A stretch of DNA of 64,000 nucleotides from Gracilaria gracilis (taxonomy: Eukaryota; Rhodophyta; Florideophyceae; Gracilariales; Gracilariaceae), in NCBI GenBank assembly GCA_030374805.1, contig JARGSG010000218.1:930001-994000 (forward strand), in the 5' to 3' direction. The stretch's first letter is position 1; every line of letters begins with the position of its first letter. This document shows positions 23,616 to 35,957 of the stretch, in pieces. Below the pieces are notes generated by a model that was not told the DNA's origin, searched no databases, and was given only the letters and a program-made list of their open reading frames with translations. Made by a program: the position numbers and the translations under genes.

Positions 23616-24491
23616 TCAAGCCGCCAAAAGACCATCAGCCGACGAAGGCTTCATCAACCAATACTTTTGTGAGCTTGTTGCAAGAGGTTTATTGCAGCTA
23701 GGGCACTCGGAAAAGGTTTTCAATCGTCCGGACAAAGCGGAATGCCCACTACGGCACATTAGTACAAACGTTTTCTCAACATGAGCCTTACGAAAAGCAT
23801 ACGAAACAAGAGTTCTGTACGAGAACGGCGAGATGATCGGTGCCACTTTCATCAGTCTTTCCAGAGCTCTCTGGGACACATTGGAAACTTCTGAAATGTA
23901 TATGAAGCGAGCCAAACGTTCATATTCTCTCTGGGTGGGAGATAGATTCTCCTCCACTGAGTTCGATACCACCCCAAGAGAGGAATCAGCCCGATTTGTT
24001 AACGACGCACAAGATGAGTGAATGGCACAAATAGGAGAAAATGATGGTACTTCGAAAGGCGAACCAACGCCGTCGTTCATTGTTCCATTGGCACACGCCC
24101 CAATGTCAATCCCCTTCGTACTAAGTTCATGCGATGTACTGGCTTTCGCTGGAGATTGACTCTCACTAGGATTCAAAGGGTAGTCGTGTTGGATCTCTGG
24201 ACTTTGGTCCTCATTCATTTCTTTAATGACTTCACATTCTTGCGATGAAGTTCTGTTTCTATAACAAGGGTCTTGAAAACGTTGATCTTGGGAAACCCCT
24301 TCTGGAAGTACTACTTCTTCATTTCTACCGAGCGGAGTATCTCCATGAGTCTCCGAACTGCGAGCTCGCTTATGGGCAGATGTATGTTCAGATGGGTATA
24401 AATCTTCATCGTCGAGATGATCTTGTTCGAAAAGCGATTGCTTACCTTGCAATGAGATTTCCCATCTGTATCGTTTTCTTCCTCGTCCCAT
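23616..24491 (-). CDS. Unrecognised protein with C-terminal CxxC zinc-like module
   Basis: The intact 291-residue frame is read from the ATG at 24491 (MGRGRKRYRW). The reading frame is open up to 24599, but the added residues look non-coding. The N-terminal two-thirds is Ser/Glu/Pro-rich and probably disordered. The last about 90 residues look folded (REYERLARFIYISEVSNVSQ, then LERLMKVAPIISP). They contain Cys, His and a CPSCNKPL pair that could bind zinc. I do not recognise the family. Start-to-start it is divergent from the 568-residue gene with about 500 bp between them, so they may share a bidirectional promoter. Confidence 0.6.
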   Translation of the reverse strand: MGRGRKRYRWEISLQGKQSLFEQDHLDDEDLYPSEHTSAHKRARSSETHGDTPLGRNEEVVLPEGVSQDQRFQDPCYRNRTSSQECEVIKEMNEDQSPEIQHDYPLNPSESQSPAKASTSHELSTKGIDIGACANGTMNDGVGSPFEVPSFSPICAIHSSCASLTNRADSSLGVVSNSVEENLSPTQREYERLARFIYISEVSNVSQRALERLMKVAPIISPFSYRTLVSYAFRKAHVEKTFVLMCRSGHSALSGRLKTFSECPSCNKPLATSSQKYWLMKPSSADGLLAA

Positions 24492-24993
24492 ATCAGAGTG
24501 CTGGCGGAGGATATTCTTATGTGATCTAGAAAGAAGGCAGAGAATAACTATACACCTATAGAATGAAGGAGATGCCATAAATTCGAGAAGACACAACAAT
24601 TTCCAAAGAAGTTATTCTAAGATTGGACAACGAAAAAGTTTCAGGAATCATGTACTTTTCATTTCACCTACGGCTTTTCATTTCGCGTCCGTGTTACTTG
24701 AGCATTCTCCGCGCGCGCGTAATGATCAATCAGAAATTCTACCGCATCCCAGTCCATATCAACAGGGCTACTTCATCCCGTTCTCACCTCCTCTTCGTCA
24801 TCTGTGACAAACATTGAGCCTCCAACTGAAGTACTCCATCGCACCTTTCGAGCCACGAGCAACGCTCTTTTGCGATACATTCGTAGCGTTCACCGCGAGT
24901 AAGTTTGCTCTCCATATTCTTTCGCAACCCATACGATCCTGGGTGACAGGATACTAACTATGAATCCATTCATGGCTCGATTTTGCATTCAGC
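24492..24993. promoter_or_regulatory. Divergent intergenic region
   Basis: About 500 bp between the starts of two intact genes pointing away from each other, so both promoters must lie here. I see no TATA box or repeated element that I can assign. Confidence 0.4.
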
Positions 24994-26700
24994 ATGAGTA
25001 CCAGGACCCTTCACCGTGTCACTGCAGACAGTGCTATGCAGACAGTTCCATCTGCAGCACCCGAGCTATCTTATCAAGCATCCAATCAGCAACGGAACCC
25101 GAGTGAGAGTGTCAATCGTGCAGACCGTGGTGTTGATCGTTCAGATTGTGGAGTTTCCCGTGAGCAAGAACAGCAACTTCCTCCGAATTCTGTTATGATT
25201 CCAACGGTCTCAATGAAGAGGCGATTGAAAGCTTCCGACAGACCTGGGGTGCCCACAGGTACTACACTTTCTGCGCGAGCACTCTTCAACCGTTTGTATC
25301 AGGAAAGGATGGGACGCGAACGCGACTCAGGCACGTGGCAGGCTGACTTCCCAATCTACACTGCAATGGCAAACGCCATGGAGGACGATATTCGCTCCTT
25401 CTTGTATCATCGATTGGGCGTGGAGCGCGGTACTCGAACGTACAGTTCCTTGAAGAGAGAGTTTTCCTCACAAATAATCCAGATGAAACGTAAGCTTGTC
25501 GAACTGTACCCAGTTGTGGCAGCGGCACAAAGCGGATGGGTCATGAATGAACTCATGAAGGAAGCAATTCAGAGGGATAAGAAGGCTGCTGCAGAGGCGT
25601 CAAAGCGACGAGCAAAAGCTGCAAAAGCTGCAAGCAGTCAGCAGGGTGCCAACCATAATGCAAATGGTAGCGACGTGCCTCAATCTAGTGCGAAGCAGCC
25701 AGAACAGTCTGTTCCTTCAAACGGAGCGGGAAATGATGCGGGAGGCGCCGGCAGTATCAGAGCGGAGCGCCACAGGGTGACATCGATGGCAGAACATGAA
25801 AAACCGCGAAAGGAAATTGAAGCAAACACTGGCAATCATGTAGCGGCTCCTTCTGACGCGGGGCACTCTAATTGTATTGCTCGGGATGGAAACAGATTCG
25901 ATCAGAGGAAAGTTCAGAATGCTGCCCGGATCGAAGACGAAGATGTCTGCGATTTAGATCACCCAGGTTCAGAAGACGACCAAGATAATACTTCTGGTTT
26001 TCACTCTCTACGTGACCAAAACAATGAACGCGGGACGAGATCTTCACGGAGAAACAAGGACAATCAAGATCAAGCAGAGGATTCAGAGCATGATGATGAA
26101 TATGAGATAGTGTCACGTCGCGACTTGCGAGCCACTGTTGCGGAGAAGCAGCCAAAGAAGAGGGGAAACATGGTCACTCCTAGCCTCATGGAGTTTACTC
26201 AATCGGAGGAAGAGTCAGAGGACGAGTGGGGGCATGATGAAGACGAAATAATTCAGCGAAAGGATCGAAGCACAGCTGCCGCCAAGCCCTTAGCGAAGGG
26301 CTCCCCTAACTGCCGCGAAAGGGATGAACTGGAGGAAGAGTTAGGATATGAGGACGAAGATGATGTACGTCCGCGTCCGCGTCCGAGTTCACGAGCTACT
26401 ATTGCTAAGAAGCAACCCAAGAACACCGGAAAACGTCGATTTGTCACACACGTCGAGGAGCCTGTGAAGCGTAGGAAGAAGAAATCACTTGAAGCAACCA
26501 ATCCTTTCCGTAGCACGTCGTTGAAGAAGAAACCCCGGAAAAATCGAATTGGACGCAGTTGTACATCGCGTCCCCAGGAGAAGACCCAGAAAGTTCAGAA
26601 CAATACCGCTAGAAGGATTTCTCAGAAACGTTCTGTAAAGCATCTTCTGCACAAAACAACGGACCTTGTCCGTCCAACTCCTGCGACTAATCGCGAATGA
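24994..26700 (+). CDS. Unrecognised charged nuclear-type protein, 568 residues
   Basis: Intact frame from the ATG at 24994. Residues about 90-180 (ALFNRLYQERMGRERDSG, then DDIRSFLYHRLG and QMKRKLVELYPVV) look like a folded helical domain. The rest is low complexity: Ala/Lys-rich (about 185-215), acidic with long Asp/Glu patches, and Lys/Arg-rich at the C-terminus with several nuclear-localisation-like clusters (KRRKKK, KKKPRKNR). A short motif occurs twice, as RATVAEKQPKKRG and RATIAKKQPKNTG, about 90 residues apart. This points to a chromatin- or nucleolus-associated protein, but that is inference from composition. No frameshift or stop; this is the longest intact cellular ORF in the window. 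Confidence 0.7.
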   Translation: MSTRTLHRVTADSAMQTVPSAAPELSYQASNQQRNPSESVNRADRGVDRSDCGVSREQEQQLPPNSVMIPTVSMKRRLKASDRPGVPTGTTLSARALFNRLYQERMGRERDSGTWQADFPIYTAMANAMEDDIRSFLYHRLGVERGTRTYSSLKREFSSQIIQMKRKLVELYPVVAAAQSGWVMNELMKEAIQRDKKAAAEASKRRAKAAKAASSQQGANHNANGSDVPQSSAKQPEQSVPSNGAGNDAGGAGSIRAERHRVTSMAEHEKPRKEIEANTGNHVAAPSDAGHSNCIARDGNRFDQRKVQNAARIEDEDVCDLDHPGSEDDQDNTSGFHSLRDQNNERGTRSSRRNKDNQDQAEDSEHDDEYEIVSRRDLRATVAEKQPKKRGNMVTPSLMEFTQSEEESEDEWGHDEDEIIQRKDRSTAAAKPLAKGSPNCRERDELEEELGYEDEDDVRPRPRPSSRATIAKKQPKNTGKRRFVTHVEEPVKRRKKKSLEATNPFRSTSLKKKPRKNRIGRSCTSRPQEKTQKVQNNTARRISQKRSVKHLLHKTTDLVRPTPATNRE

Positions 26701-27229
26701 AGGAACTACCAACCTTCCAGCCGGCGTTACAGCACTAACGTTCGTCATGCTCTGTTAATTCATTCTTCCCAGAATGGGTAAGTTTTTCTCATATTGTTAG
26801 CGTCTGCTCGCACAGCACTGACTTTTGATAATGTCCCTGTCACATCCTTTAGTACCACAGATTAACGTCGACCTTTCTCCGATGATGGGATTGCTCTGAA
26901 AGAGGGCGGCGAAAGAGAGCGGCACTAAATCGCAGCCCAGTGCTCATCACGACAAATTCCATGCTATCTCTGATTTCATTTATTGCTTCTACGTTCTACT
27001 GTTATGGGGAAAATTATGCCATCGTACCGTACATTACGGGCAGACGTTGGACCAATATATGGCTCGCTGAGGCGCCTCTTATTTTCTTGTTGAGGACTGA
27101 AGACGAGCACAACTGGCCATGATTCAGTCCAAACTCGACTACCATTAGGGTCCCAATTCGTAACCAAGACGCCCTCATTTTGTACGTGTCATGGCCACCA
27201 GAATAAAGCTTCTCGAGTACCTGTCTAGT
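26701..27229. other. Spacer, nothing recognised
   Basis: 3' flank of the 568-residue gene. No domain or repeat could be identified before the motif-rich patch that starts near 27230. Confidence 0.35.
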
Positions 27230-27665
27230 TCTTATTTAGGCCACAAAAAGGTCTCTCTTTAGATGCCCCATTTGTACTTCTCTTGTCCATACACGGGTCA
27301 TGTACAGGTCGATTTCTGAACTACTATCGCATATGACCGATGGAGGAGAGATGCTCGTGATGTGACCTGTATATGACCCATGCGTAGTAAAGTATGTAGG
27401 ATTTGGGACATATTTCGAATGCTTTCGGATCTGATCTTGGTCCATTACTTTCGTAGTTGCGGTATATATTGGGACATGTCTTTGGGCCACATCGTGTACC
27501 CTTAGGGACCCTTCCTCGGCATGCTGAATGGGGCCATTTCTAGGCCATTATTTTCGTCCTTCTATGGGACATTTTTCGGCCACTTCTGGGACATATAAGG
27601 CCACCATGCGGCAAACATAAAATTGGCCATTTGTCGGCCAGCCATTGGCCATACGTGGGCCAGCC
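27230..27665. repeat. Patch rich in TGGGACAT and GGCCA motifs
   Basis: About ten GGCCA and four GGGACAT words occur in about 430 bp. Toward the right end they form a loose unit TGGGACAT-N5 to N9-GGCC that recurs three times (near 27470, 27565 and 27585). Related CATATGACC/GACCTGTATATGACCC words occur near 27330-27380. It looks like a degenerate tandem or subterminal repeat array. It overlaps the broken downstream end of copia copy B, whose homology ends around here. Confidence 0.5.
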
Positions 27666-29182
27666 AATTTGTTCACAGGGGACAGAGACCAGTTCGTGCT
27701 GGAGTAGGCGTTTCATTTCAGGCATTGTTGCAGTGTCGCCAAAGCAATTGTGCCACAAGGTTACGTCTTGTGTGTGGACATCACTCTCTTCAATTTCTTC
27801 TTCAGATGAAGAATGTGGAACAGATTTGTCGTTCTCAAATGCAGAATGTGTGACAGACGAGAGTTGAGAACCTCCATCATTATCGATGATTTTTGGGATG
27901 CGGGCCATCATACCTGCAATGTGAGGAGAATTACTGGCAAGAATCGGCGTTGACAAAGACGAATGGTTTCCTGGAATGTAGTACAGTTTATCTGGATTCC
28001 TTGGTTCATTACCAATGATTCGAAGATTTTCCTGCAGGTCAATGATGTAGGCCACTTCCGGCAAAAGAGCACTGCCAGCTGCTTGCAAGTGAAATCGGGT
28101 ATGGACAGAAGGTTTATCTGAATATCCGGTGATATCAACGTGTTACTGAGCGTGACAACAGTGTTGGTACCTTTACGGGACCACTTCACAGGCATCAGTA
28201 CTTTCTGGGTTGCATTGATTTCTGAGTTGTCTCTTAGAGCAATTGGAAGACTCCATGATTTGCTTTGGCTTAAGAGCGACGAGGATTTTGTGAGATGATT
28301 AGTAGATCCTGAATCCAGCATCATGAGGTTTTCGTCATGGTTTCTTGTAGCCATTGCCTGAACTCGAACAACAGCAGCACGGTTCTGGGTCTTAGTTACG
28401 GCTCTCGAAGATCCGCCATCATGTCATTCAGATACACTGTTTGGCTCACTTTGAATGGTTTTATTGGTTTGTGTTTCAGAAAGTTTTAGTCCGTTCTTCG
28501 GATTCATGGGGTTGAGGTAACACCGATTGGTAGTTTGATTATCCTTATTACAGATAGCACACTTTGGCCTTGCGGCTGCAACTCATTTCGAAACATGTTT
28601 TTTCAATGTACGTACCTCATCCAACAGACGAGTCATAACACTGTCCCAGTTATTGTTCTCAGTCGATAGAGTCTTATTTGCTGCGCAAACGGAGTTCAGT
28701 TCCGGGGCAGTTATTGATGAAACCAATAGAGTTACAGATAATTCTTCAAGGAGCTTGGTCTCCATTGCAGCAAGTTGTTAAAGGAGACTAGCCATTTTAT
28801 CAACGTGCTTTCCCATGTGTTGGTGAATTTCGTTGTACCTCATGTTAACAAGCTCGCACATCTTGACAATGAAAAACGCAGTTGTAGTTGATGCAAGCCT
28901 GTCATCTAGTTTCTTCATTATCTTACAAGGGTGACCGATATCGCTCTGAAAAACTCCTAGAGCTTCGTCTACAAGCGTTGAAACAATCACCCCGCTGGCT
29001 TTCTTTTTGTTGAACTCCCATTCGGCTCTCTTCTCTTCATCAGAACTAAAGGGATTTAGAACCTGACTCAGCACCTCTCCAATGTGTTTCGAGTTGACAG
29101 AAGCATCAATCCGTATCGTCCATAATTTTTAATCATGTTTATCTTCGAAATGTTTAATACTTGTTTTGCTGTCAGTCTGCAT
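27666..29182 (-). pseudogene. Ty1/copia gag-protease, copy B
   Basis: From an ATG at 29182 one frame runs to about 27908 with nonsense codons only: gag start (IKHFEDKHD-stop-KLWTIRID, with the Tyr codon changed to TAA), capsid region, zinc knuckle with His changed to Gln (CAICNKDNQTTNRC), then the aspartic protease (LMMLDSGSTNHL). A frameshift leads into the GAG-pre-integrase segment (VTLWHNCFG, then MKRLLQHELVSV). Homology ends near 27650 in a motif-repeat patch. It is colinear with gag copy A at 5.8-6.7 kb, where the Trp is the mutated position instead, so the two copies decayed independently. Integrase, RT, RNase H and LTRs are missing. Confidence 0.8.
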
Positions 29183-29425
29183 GTTATGCAACACTGGCGT
29201 CTCAGAAGGAGACAAAAATTGATCCAGAGAGCTCGCGCTGCTCGCCGGATCTCGGCTGATGGATGGCCGAATAGGTACCAAGTAAAAGTGTCAGCTGGGG
29301 AAGGTCAGCTGACCCAAGGAAGAGGCAAGAGTCAGAGAAAGGGACCTCGGACTCGGCCCTTCTTGCTCCCAGCTGCTCGAAATTTCCCCGCGCACGCTTC
29401 GTCTCACGACCCTCTACACCGCGCG

Positions 29426-32400
29426 ATGCAGCAGCCTGCACCAGTTATGGGCCCAGCGCAAGGATCATCAAAGCCTTTCACTGCGACTGATCGCCATGTA
29501 TTTAATCCTGAAGGATATCTGTAATAATATCGTATGGACGTTTCCCATTGGGTGGAAACCTTTCAAGCGACCGCCGAAAAGGGTACCGAAAAACTGTACT
29601 AAACAGTTTTCGCTACTTCGCTAAGGTATTTCTACGGCGGCGGACTCCCCAGGGAACAGAAATCCATTGTTGACGAAGCAGAAGCAAAGCAACTTATTGA
29701 CTTCAAGCACGAAGACCAAATGCAGGTCGTGAAGGAAATCGTGAAGCCCATCGCAGTTTTTCCACCTATTGCTGTGGTCACACGTCATATTTCATCGTTT
29801 ACCGAAGTCACCCAATGTCGCCGTCGCCGTAATGAAGACTTGAATGCATTTGTTTAACGCTTTAGAGGTCTCGCTGCAGATCACCTCACGCGAATTGGTA
29901 TATCTACATCGTCGCAAGTTAACGAAGTTCTCGCTAAAACGTTGCTCAACAACTCCATGTTAAGTGAGGAGACGTTGACGAATGCCAGACTTCAGCTCTT
30001 TGCCCTAGCAGAAGCTCGCCAGAAGGACCAACCGGAGCCGGAAATATCCATCGCAAAGGGTGCCCACGCCTCCACGCTGGAGTTCTTTGAGAAAGTCGAT
30101 GACATTCTAAATTCCGATAGAGCTCTACCCAGCCCTCCGACACCGCTAATAACGTTCATCGCAAGGCTAAAAACTTAGACACCGGCACAAAAGCTCTTAT
30201 GGTAGAGTTTTCCGAGATCATTGAGTACCTGAACGAGCGTTCTACGGATGGCAAGCACGTATGATACATGTTGTAGACGTGACCGAGGTGCAAGCTCAAC
30301 CTCGAAGACACTGTCAGAGTTGTGCAGACTTAATGTTCTCCGCCAAACTCAGCAACCTTCCCATCCTCCACATTAAGGATGCAGCCACGGGCCTATCAGC
30401 AGCATGGTTCTCTTTCTATAGAAACATGAAGGAGGCAGTCAAGAAGTTCACTACTCATTGGATCCTAGTGCATGGCCCTCCTGCAGAGGTAAATGCCGAT
30501 CCAGAGTTTGAAATTGATGAATTCAGAGTAATATGCGCCTCCCACGACTTTAACTTTGCGCCAAGGCCGGCGCGTCGTCATAACAAACTCGAAATAGTCG
30601 TGTACTTCAACGAATCATTCCGTTACCTCATACAATGTCGTTTCAAAGACAGAAAGTACACAGTGCAGGGGTGGCAGCAGTCTCCATCCTACCAAGATAT
30701 CGCCTCCAAAGCAGCCTTCTTGGAGAACATCCTGCTGAGGTCCAAGTGCCTCTCGAGCTTTGAGCTTGCACGAGGATACAGGCCCGCGCTTTCTGGCCTT
30801 CCAAAGACGGAAGTCGTAAAGGAATTAATAGCTGCACACCATAAAAGTTCAGCTCGATTCGCATTGCATGTATCCCTCCCGACAAAAAATGTCAAGCATA
30901 TGCACAAAACCCTTCTCGTTCCGGGGAGGCCAGTCTATTTCTTTAAGAAAGTGACGAAGAGAAGCAACTGTTACCAAGTTTTGTGAAAGAGATCTATAAG
31001 CATTACGCTATAGCCTTCTCTACAAGAAACCTCAAGGGCTACACCTACACTGCAGCGTACGAGGACCTTCGCATTAGGCCAAAGTCGGGTCTACTGGAAG
31101 AAATCGAACTCATAGAGCTTGGATGCAGTGATGGCCCCGAGGACAACCACTTGTTACCTGAGCCGATTGATCAGGAGGACGAAACTCTCGCACCCTCGGA
31201 GCACCCTCTCGTTACGATAACCGACGAGGCTCCGCTGCTGGAAGATGGCCACCATGTGGACCCTGCCCTCTCCGAATGGAATGAACACCGGCAGAGTTCA
31301 GCGTTCTAAGCCGATCTCGTGCGCATCATCAACATGCCGTCAAAGGGCATTAGTGGGGCCATCCCGTTGCACCAAGCTCTACCTCACGCCTCCCTAAAGT
31401 CTACCAAACATGCAATACTCCAGGACCTATACAGACAGTTCGAAAATGATGAAACCTTTTCAGAACACAAGCTTCAATGCGTGCCAAGGTGGATTCTTGA
31501 CGAAGCAATAGCTAAAGAGAACCAATTCTTTGCAGAACGTGACGCGTATTAATCTCTTTCAGTCCTATCTCTTCCTAGAGACGCGAACCTCATCTCTTCG
31601 CACCATTTATTTTTAGTTAAGCACGACGGCAAGAGCAACACTCTAAAGCTGAAACGCCCCCTCGTCCCACAGGGCAACAGAGACCTGGAAAAGGACACGC
31701 TTCGTACCGACTCCTTCTACGGCGCAATTCGCTACCATCCGCCTTGTTGTTTCCTTATCAGCGCTCTTTCAATTGAACATAGCACCCCTGGATGTGAAAT
31801 TGGCATATATTCAAGCGGGAGAGCTTAAGAGGGATATATAAATGTGCCCACCAAAAGGATGGACGCCGTAGGTTGACGACGTATGGAAATTTGTAGCCCC
31901 TGTATATGGACGTGTAGAGTCAGAAAGACTCTGGCAGCTCTGCATTGAAGAATGGCTCATTGACTCGGGGTTCAGGGCAGTTCCTGGAGTACCCCAGCTT
32001 TTCAAACTTTTGGGAGTCCGGGATGCCCGTCCTAATGCTTTCAAAAGTGGTCGAAGATATGATCCTCGCAGGAAGCTGCTCGTCTCCAACCATTTCGGAA
32101 CGAAATCTCGAATACGTTCGACCTAGAACGGTGTAACGAGGGACACGATATCGTCTTCACTCTATTCATCAAGCAGGTTCTCGACTTTTCAATAACCTTA
32201 GGCATGCAAGAATTCTTTTCCTCGATCAAACCCATGCAGTTTTCGCACGCACACAGAAAAGAGAACGATGCGAAGTGTACTAGTGAAGAGCTGAGGCAGT
32301 TACGGACACTAACCGGGAAATTGAACTTCCTTGGACATGGAATACTTCCCCAAGCCGCTCTAGTCGCTAGCAAACCACAGCAACATGTGACACACTACAA

Positions 32401-33035
32401 ATTGTCTCAAATTCACCAGCTTAATCAAGCGCTGGAGCATGTAAAATGTTTATCGCCGGCATTCCTTTACAGAGCAGGGGCACTTCCATTTTCTTCCAAC
32501 TTATTCTCAATTCACGTTTTGGCATTCAGCGACGCAGAATCGGGAACTACATTCTATGGGAAAACCGGGTCATTGTACGGGCTCTCCTTCCAAGACCGCG
32601 ACCAAACCAACTTCCATGTCGTTGATTGGAGCAGTTACAAACAAAGCAGAGTATTCCTCTCCTCTGCCGGTGCTGAAACAATTGCCGCAGCCCATACAGC
32701 GGACCGAGCCATACATCTCGCAGAGACATTGCCTCTCATACTGCAGGAGAAATTAAGAGAAAGAAAACCAAACCTCCGAATGCTTATAGACTAATATGAT
32801 CAGTAAAGCATCATCTCTACACTGCATGAACAGAAAGATTTTCGTTTGCGCCCTACTGTCGCTCGTCTGAGCGATTCGTTTGAGTCCCACTAAATGAACT
32901 CACTCGAATGGATTGCTGGCCCCAAGAATCCTGCATAATTTCTCATCAAAATCAACCCGCACGGTTTCAAGAAGCTCAACACCATCCTCAGCAACGAAGT
33001 GCTTCCTAAGGGCGTTTGGTATTCCAGTGAGTTGA
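29426..33035 (+). pseudogene. Second Ty1/copia family, gag-INT-RT-RH (decayed)
   Basis: The plus-strand gag begins near 29426 and keeps one frame to 30178 despite stops at about 29522 (TAA TAA), 29599 and 29857. A capsid-like segment ends in RRRRNEDLNAFV-stop-RF. Integrase (30261-30986) shows LPILHIKDAATG, NADPEFEIDEF and RRHNKLEIVV. RT pieces follow (RPLVPQGNRDLEK, then KVVEDMILAG, where YVDD-type Asp has become Glu). RNase H lies at 32204-32794 (LAFSDAES, VDWSSYKQSRVFLSSAGAET). Integrase before RT defines copia order, but the proteins differ clearly from copies A and B. No LTR pair was found. A hairpin (AAAACTGT / ACAGTTTT) lies at about 29595. Confidence 0.8.
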
Positions 33036-34865
33036 GTTGAATGAACCTACGCTTTTACTTAGTTCTCAACTTGCGTGCCTTTCTATGTGACCTGCGATGG
33101 GAACCATTTTTCGATTTCTTGTTAGACCTCTTCGTCTCCTTAACTTCCCGTATTTCGAGAACTCTCTCGAGCTTGCAGGGATCTCCCACGCAGCAGCAGA
33201 TGGCTTCCCTGCCCAACCGAAGAGGGAATTGCTCTACCGCATGAATAATCAACCCACGTTGAGCTTCAACGCAGAAAACATGATCTACGTTACGTTAGCG
33301 TAATCGAACTGGGTACACCTCGCACCTTTGCGATACCAACCACTGTACCTTTCACTTTCATTGTCGGACATCAATGTGCATCCTTTCAAGTACAACATCT
33401 TTCATATGCTCATTTGTCCACGCTGCCCCAGTGCTGAAAGATAGCATGATGGGCAATAATGTCTTCGGCAATTTCTGCTTTGAATGATCCTGATTGATCA
33501 CTACAGCAACAGCGTTCGCGATGGATGCCTCCAGACACACATCGTTTGTGTTGCACACGAGCATCCTTCCCTCTTTCTCTAGAAAAGCCGTTGCATACGT
33601 CGTCGTTTCTCGGCACCGGGACTTGAAAACCGTACAGGGACTATAGGATTCCGAGTGCAATAAGCGTCAAGTGCATCAATCATGAGCGGCCCTGCCTTCG
33701 CCTTCATTTTCTACGACTCCGTGAGAGAATCATGCTCCGAACCGCAGCTTATTCCACCATTTCATAGCCCCTGACAGCTCATGGAATCAGCCAATCCCAC
33801 GCCGCACAGTGTGTGAAAGTACCTTTCGTGCCATTCTCATATCGGCTCATCATGGTTACGCGCGTAATATCGCAGACCCTCCACACATTGGACTCCATCA
33901 CGTGACCAAATTACGGTGTCATTCAGCACAAACATTACTGCGTCGACCGCTCACTCCTCGCCAGAGCCGGCGTCGGAATATAAGCCCAACCGCTCCGCAT
34001 CCTTATGACTTAGACTCCTACCAGGCCAATCGCTGCACAAATCTGCAATCAACCTCCCCGCCAATTGTTGAAGCTGATTCTCGCGTGATGCTTACAATTG
34101 CATGCAAACCCCATTCATCGCCTCCAAGTTCCTGATCGACACGCCGTGTGGAGGTGTACACAGTTCGTCGTGCTCGTTTAAACCACCGAAGTCGTGTTTT
34201 CACAATCTCGTTGTATCCTCTATGGGCAGCATGTTCACTTACACCCCCCCTTTTCTTCGCTTGATACCCTCCAGAACGCCACAGAACCCTCCTTTCGATC
34301 ACGGCAATATTGTGACCCATTCCGCCGGATACATTTTCACAAGGACCACATATGTGCTCTCCATGCGCAAGTTCAACTCGGCATCTGTGACCCACGCGCC
34401 AATGGGGTGCGCTCTCGCCATCTACGCCCGCGCGAAGTATAACGCACTTCTGGGACATTGTGTTCTGTCACCGCTCTCACTCCGCAACAGAAAAAAGCTG
34501 TAGTTGGGTGCCGGCCCCACCCGATCAATAGATAGGCGGAATGGGCGTGGAACGGACCCTTCGTGAACGGCTTGGAACGATCCGGAAGAACGGTTGACAA
34601 TGTGCGCGCGGCTGTGCAGAAATAGTTCCCTCGCGCCCGGTGACCTCGGCACTGGCTGTGCTGCTCCACGTCGCTCTTTTAACCCGCGCGCAGCCTAATG
34701 AATCATTTTACGGTTTTCTCAGATCTACCGTAGCGATGGTATTTCACCGATCATGGTTTGGTGGACAACATCTACCGCAGTTCCTGGCAAACGCGGAATG
34801 TCATAGACTCGGCATCTTTCAGCCCGCAGCGGCCTGCACCAAACACACAATATTCTTTCTCAAAG
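33036..34865. other. Region without a recognised gene
   Basis: About 1.8 kb. Reading frames at 33358-33660 (minus), 34102-34503 (plus) and 34018-34458 (minus) overlap each other and have no recognisable domain. 33900-34650 is more GC-rich than its surroundings. Confidence 0.35.
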
Positions 34866-35571
34866 AAATGCACCGTGTCACACGGCGCATTTTGCTTTCT
34901 TTTGGGAGGCACCTTGTGTTTGGACCATTTCATTGCCAACAAGTTACAATTGTTAGATGTTAAGATTCGTACACATTTCCTAGATGACGTACTACTTAGT
35001 CTCGTTAAGTTATACGTCACCGTTAACCCAATGGTCTCTTAGTATCCCTACTTAAAGGCACACTCAATAGCCCAGGAGCTCAAAGAGGAGCTCCAGGCAG
35101 ATCTCTGTGCCATTTTTCCTTGTGACAGATCCTCTCCTACTCTGCGCGATGATGAGCTTCAACTCAATCCCCAAAGCACATCCCAAAAAAATACAAGGCA
35201 AACAACCATATATAAAATGCTGAATTTTGGATGTGTAGTGCTATGGGCCCAAAATATCATTATGCACCCCCACCAACTTCCACATTTAGTACCAATATTT
35301 TTGGTACTAAAAAAGTTAAACTTGCGCATATTTTGGTTAGTAATCTATGCTTTCTTTGCAGTTAATAATCATTCTATGAAAAGTAGAACTTGTGCATGTA
35401 TTTGTCAATAATTGGATCCTTCTCCGCAGATATTAAAATATGTTCTCTTTGATCAATTGGAGATTCTGTTTGACTTTCGTAAAGTTTAGACACGATAATC
35501 CAAATGTTCCATTCTAGAATTAAAGAAATCTAATGGTGTATTGCGAATTTGTTTCGAGAAGCTTGCTTCTC
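34866..35571. repeat. Hairpin-bounded repeat, copy 1
   Basis: It starts with a nearly perfect palindrome around CACCGTGTCACACGGCG, followed by about 70 bp matching copy 2 (GGACCATTTCATTGCCAACA). About 700 bp later comes the hairpin GAGAAGCTTGCTTCTC (35556-35571), which copy 2 also has. The sequence between is AT-rich and much less similar. It may be a non-autonomous transposon family, but its exact ends and target duplications are not clear. Confidence 0.5.
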
Positions 35572-35957
35572 TAAACGCTGATTGTTAGACAGGCGCCATG
35601 GGTATGTGATAATCTAACTCGCGATACGCAACGGAGAGGCTCGGCGCCTAAACCTGCAGAGCTTGCGCCGCTCGCGCAGTTCCCGAGGCGCGCTGAAGTC
35701 TGAATAAACCCCCGCCGTCTGGCGCGCCCTCTCGAACGCTAAGGGGCCACAGAAAAGACCAGACGGAGGTTATGCTGTTTTCTTTTATACTAACACAAGT
35801 ATGAGCAGTAAGTGAAGTTCTTTTGCAACCAAGGTGTTCAGCATGGCCTTCGACAAGGAACAAAACCATTGATTTTGTTAACCACGAAGATGAGAGAAGT
35901 GTGTAAGATAATGATATAGGAAGAGATGATGAAGAAAGTATTTCAAATTTAAAGCTA

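Noticed and set aside
33358..33660. 100-codon minus-strand frame
   Set aside because: No domain, no supporting context and overlapping alternative frames; listed only as part of an unassigned region.
34866..34960. Helitron 3' end (hairpin) at the CACCGTG/CACGGCG palindrome
   Set aside because: No CTRR end follows, and homology between the two copies continues well past the hairpin.
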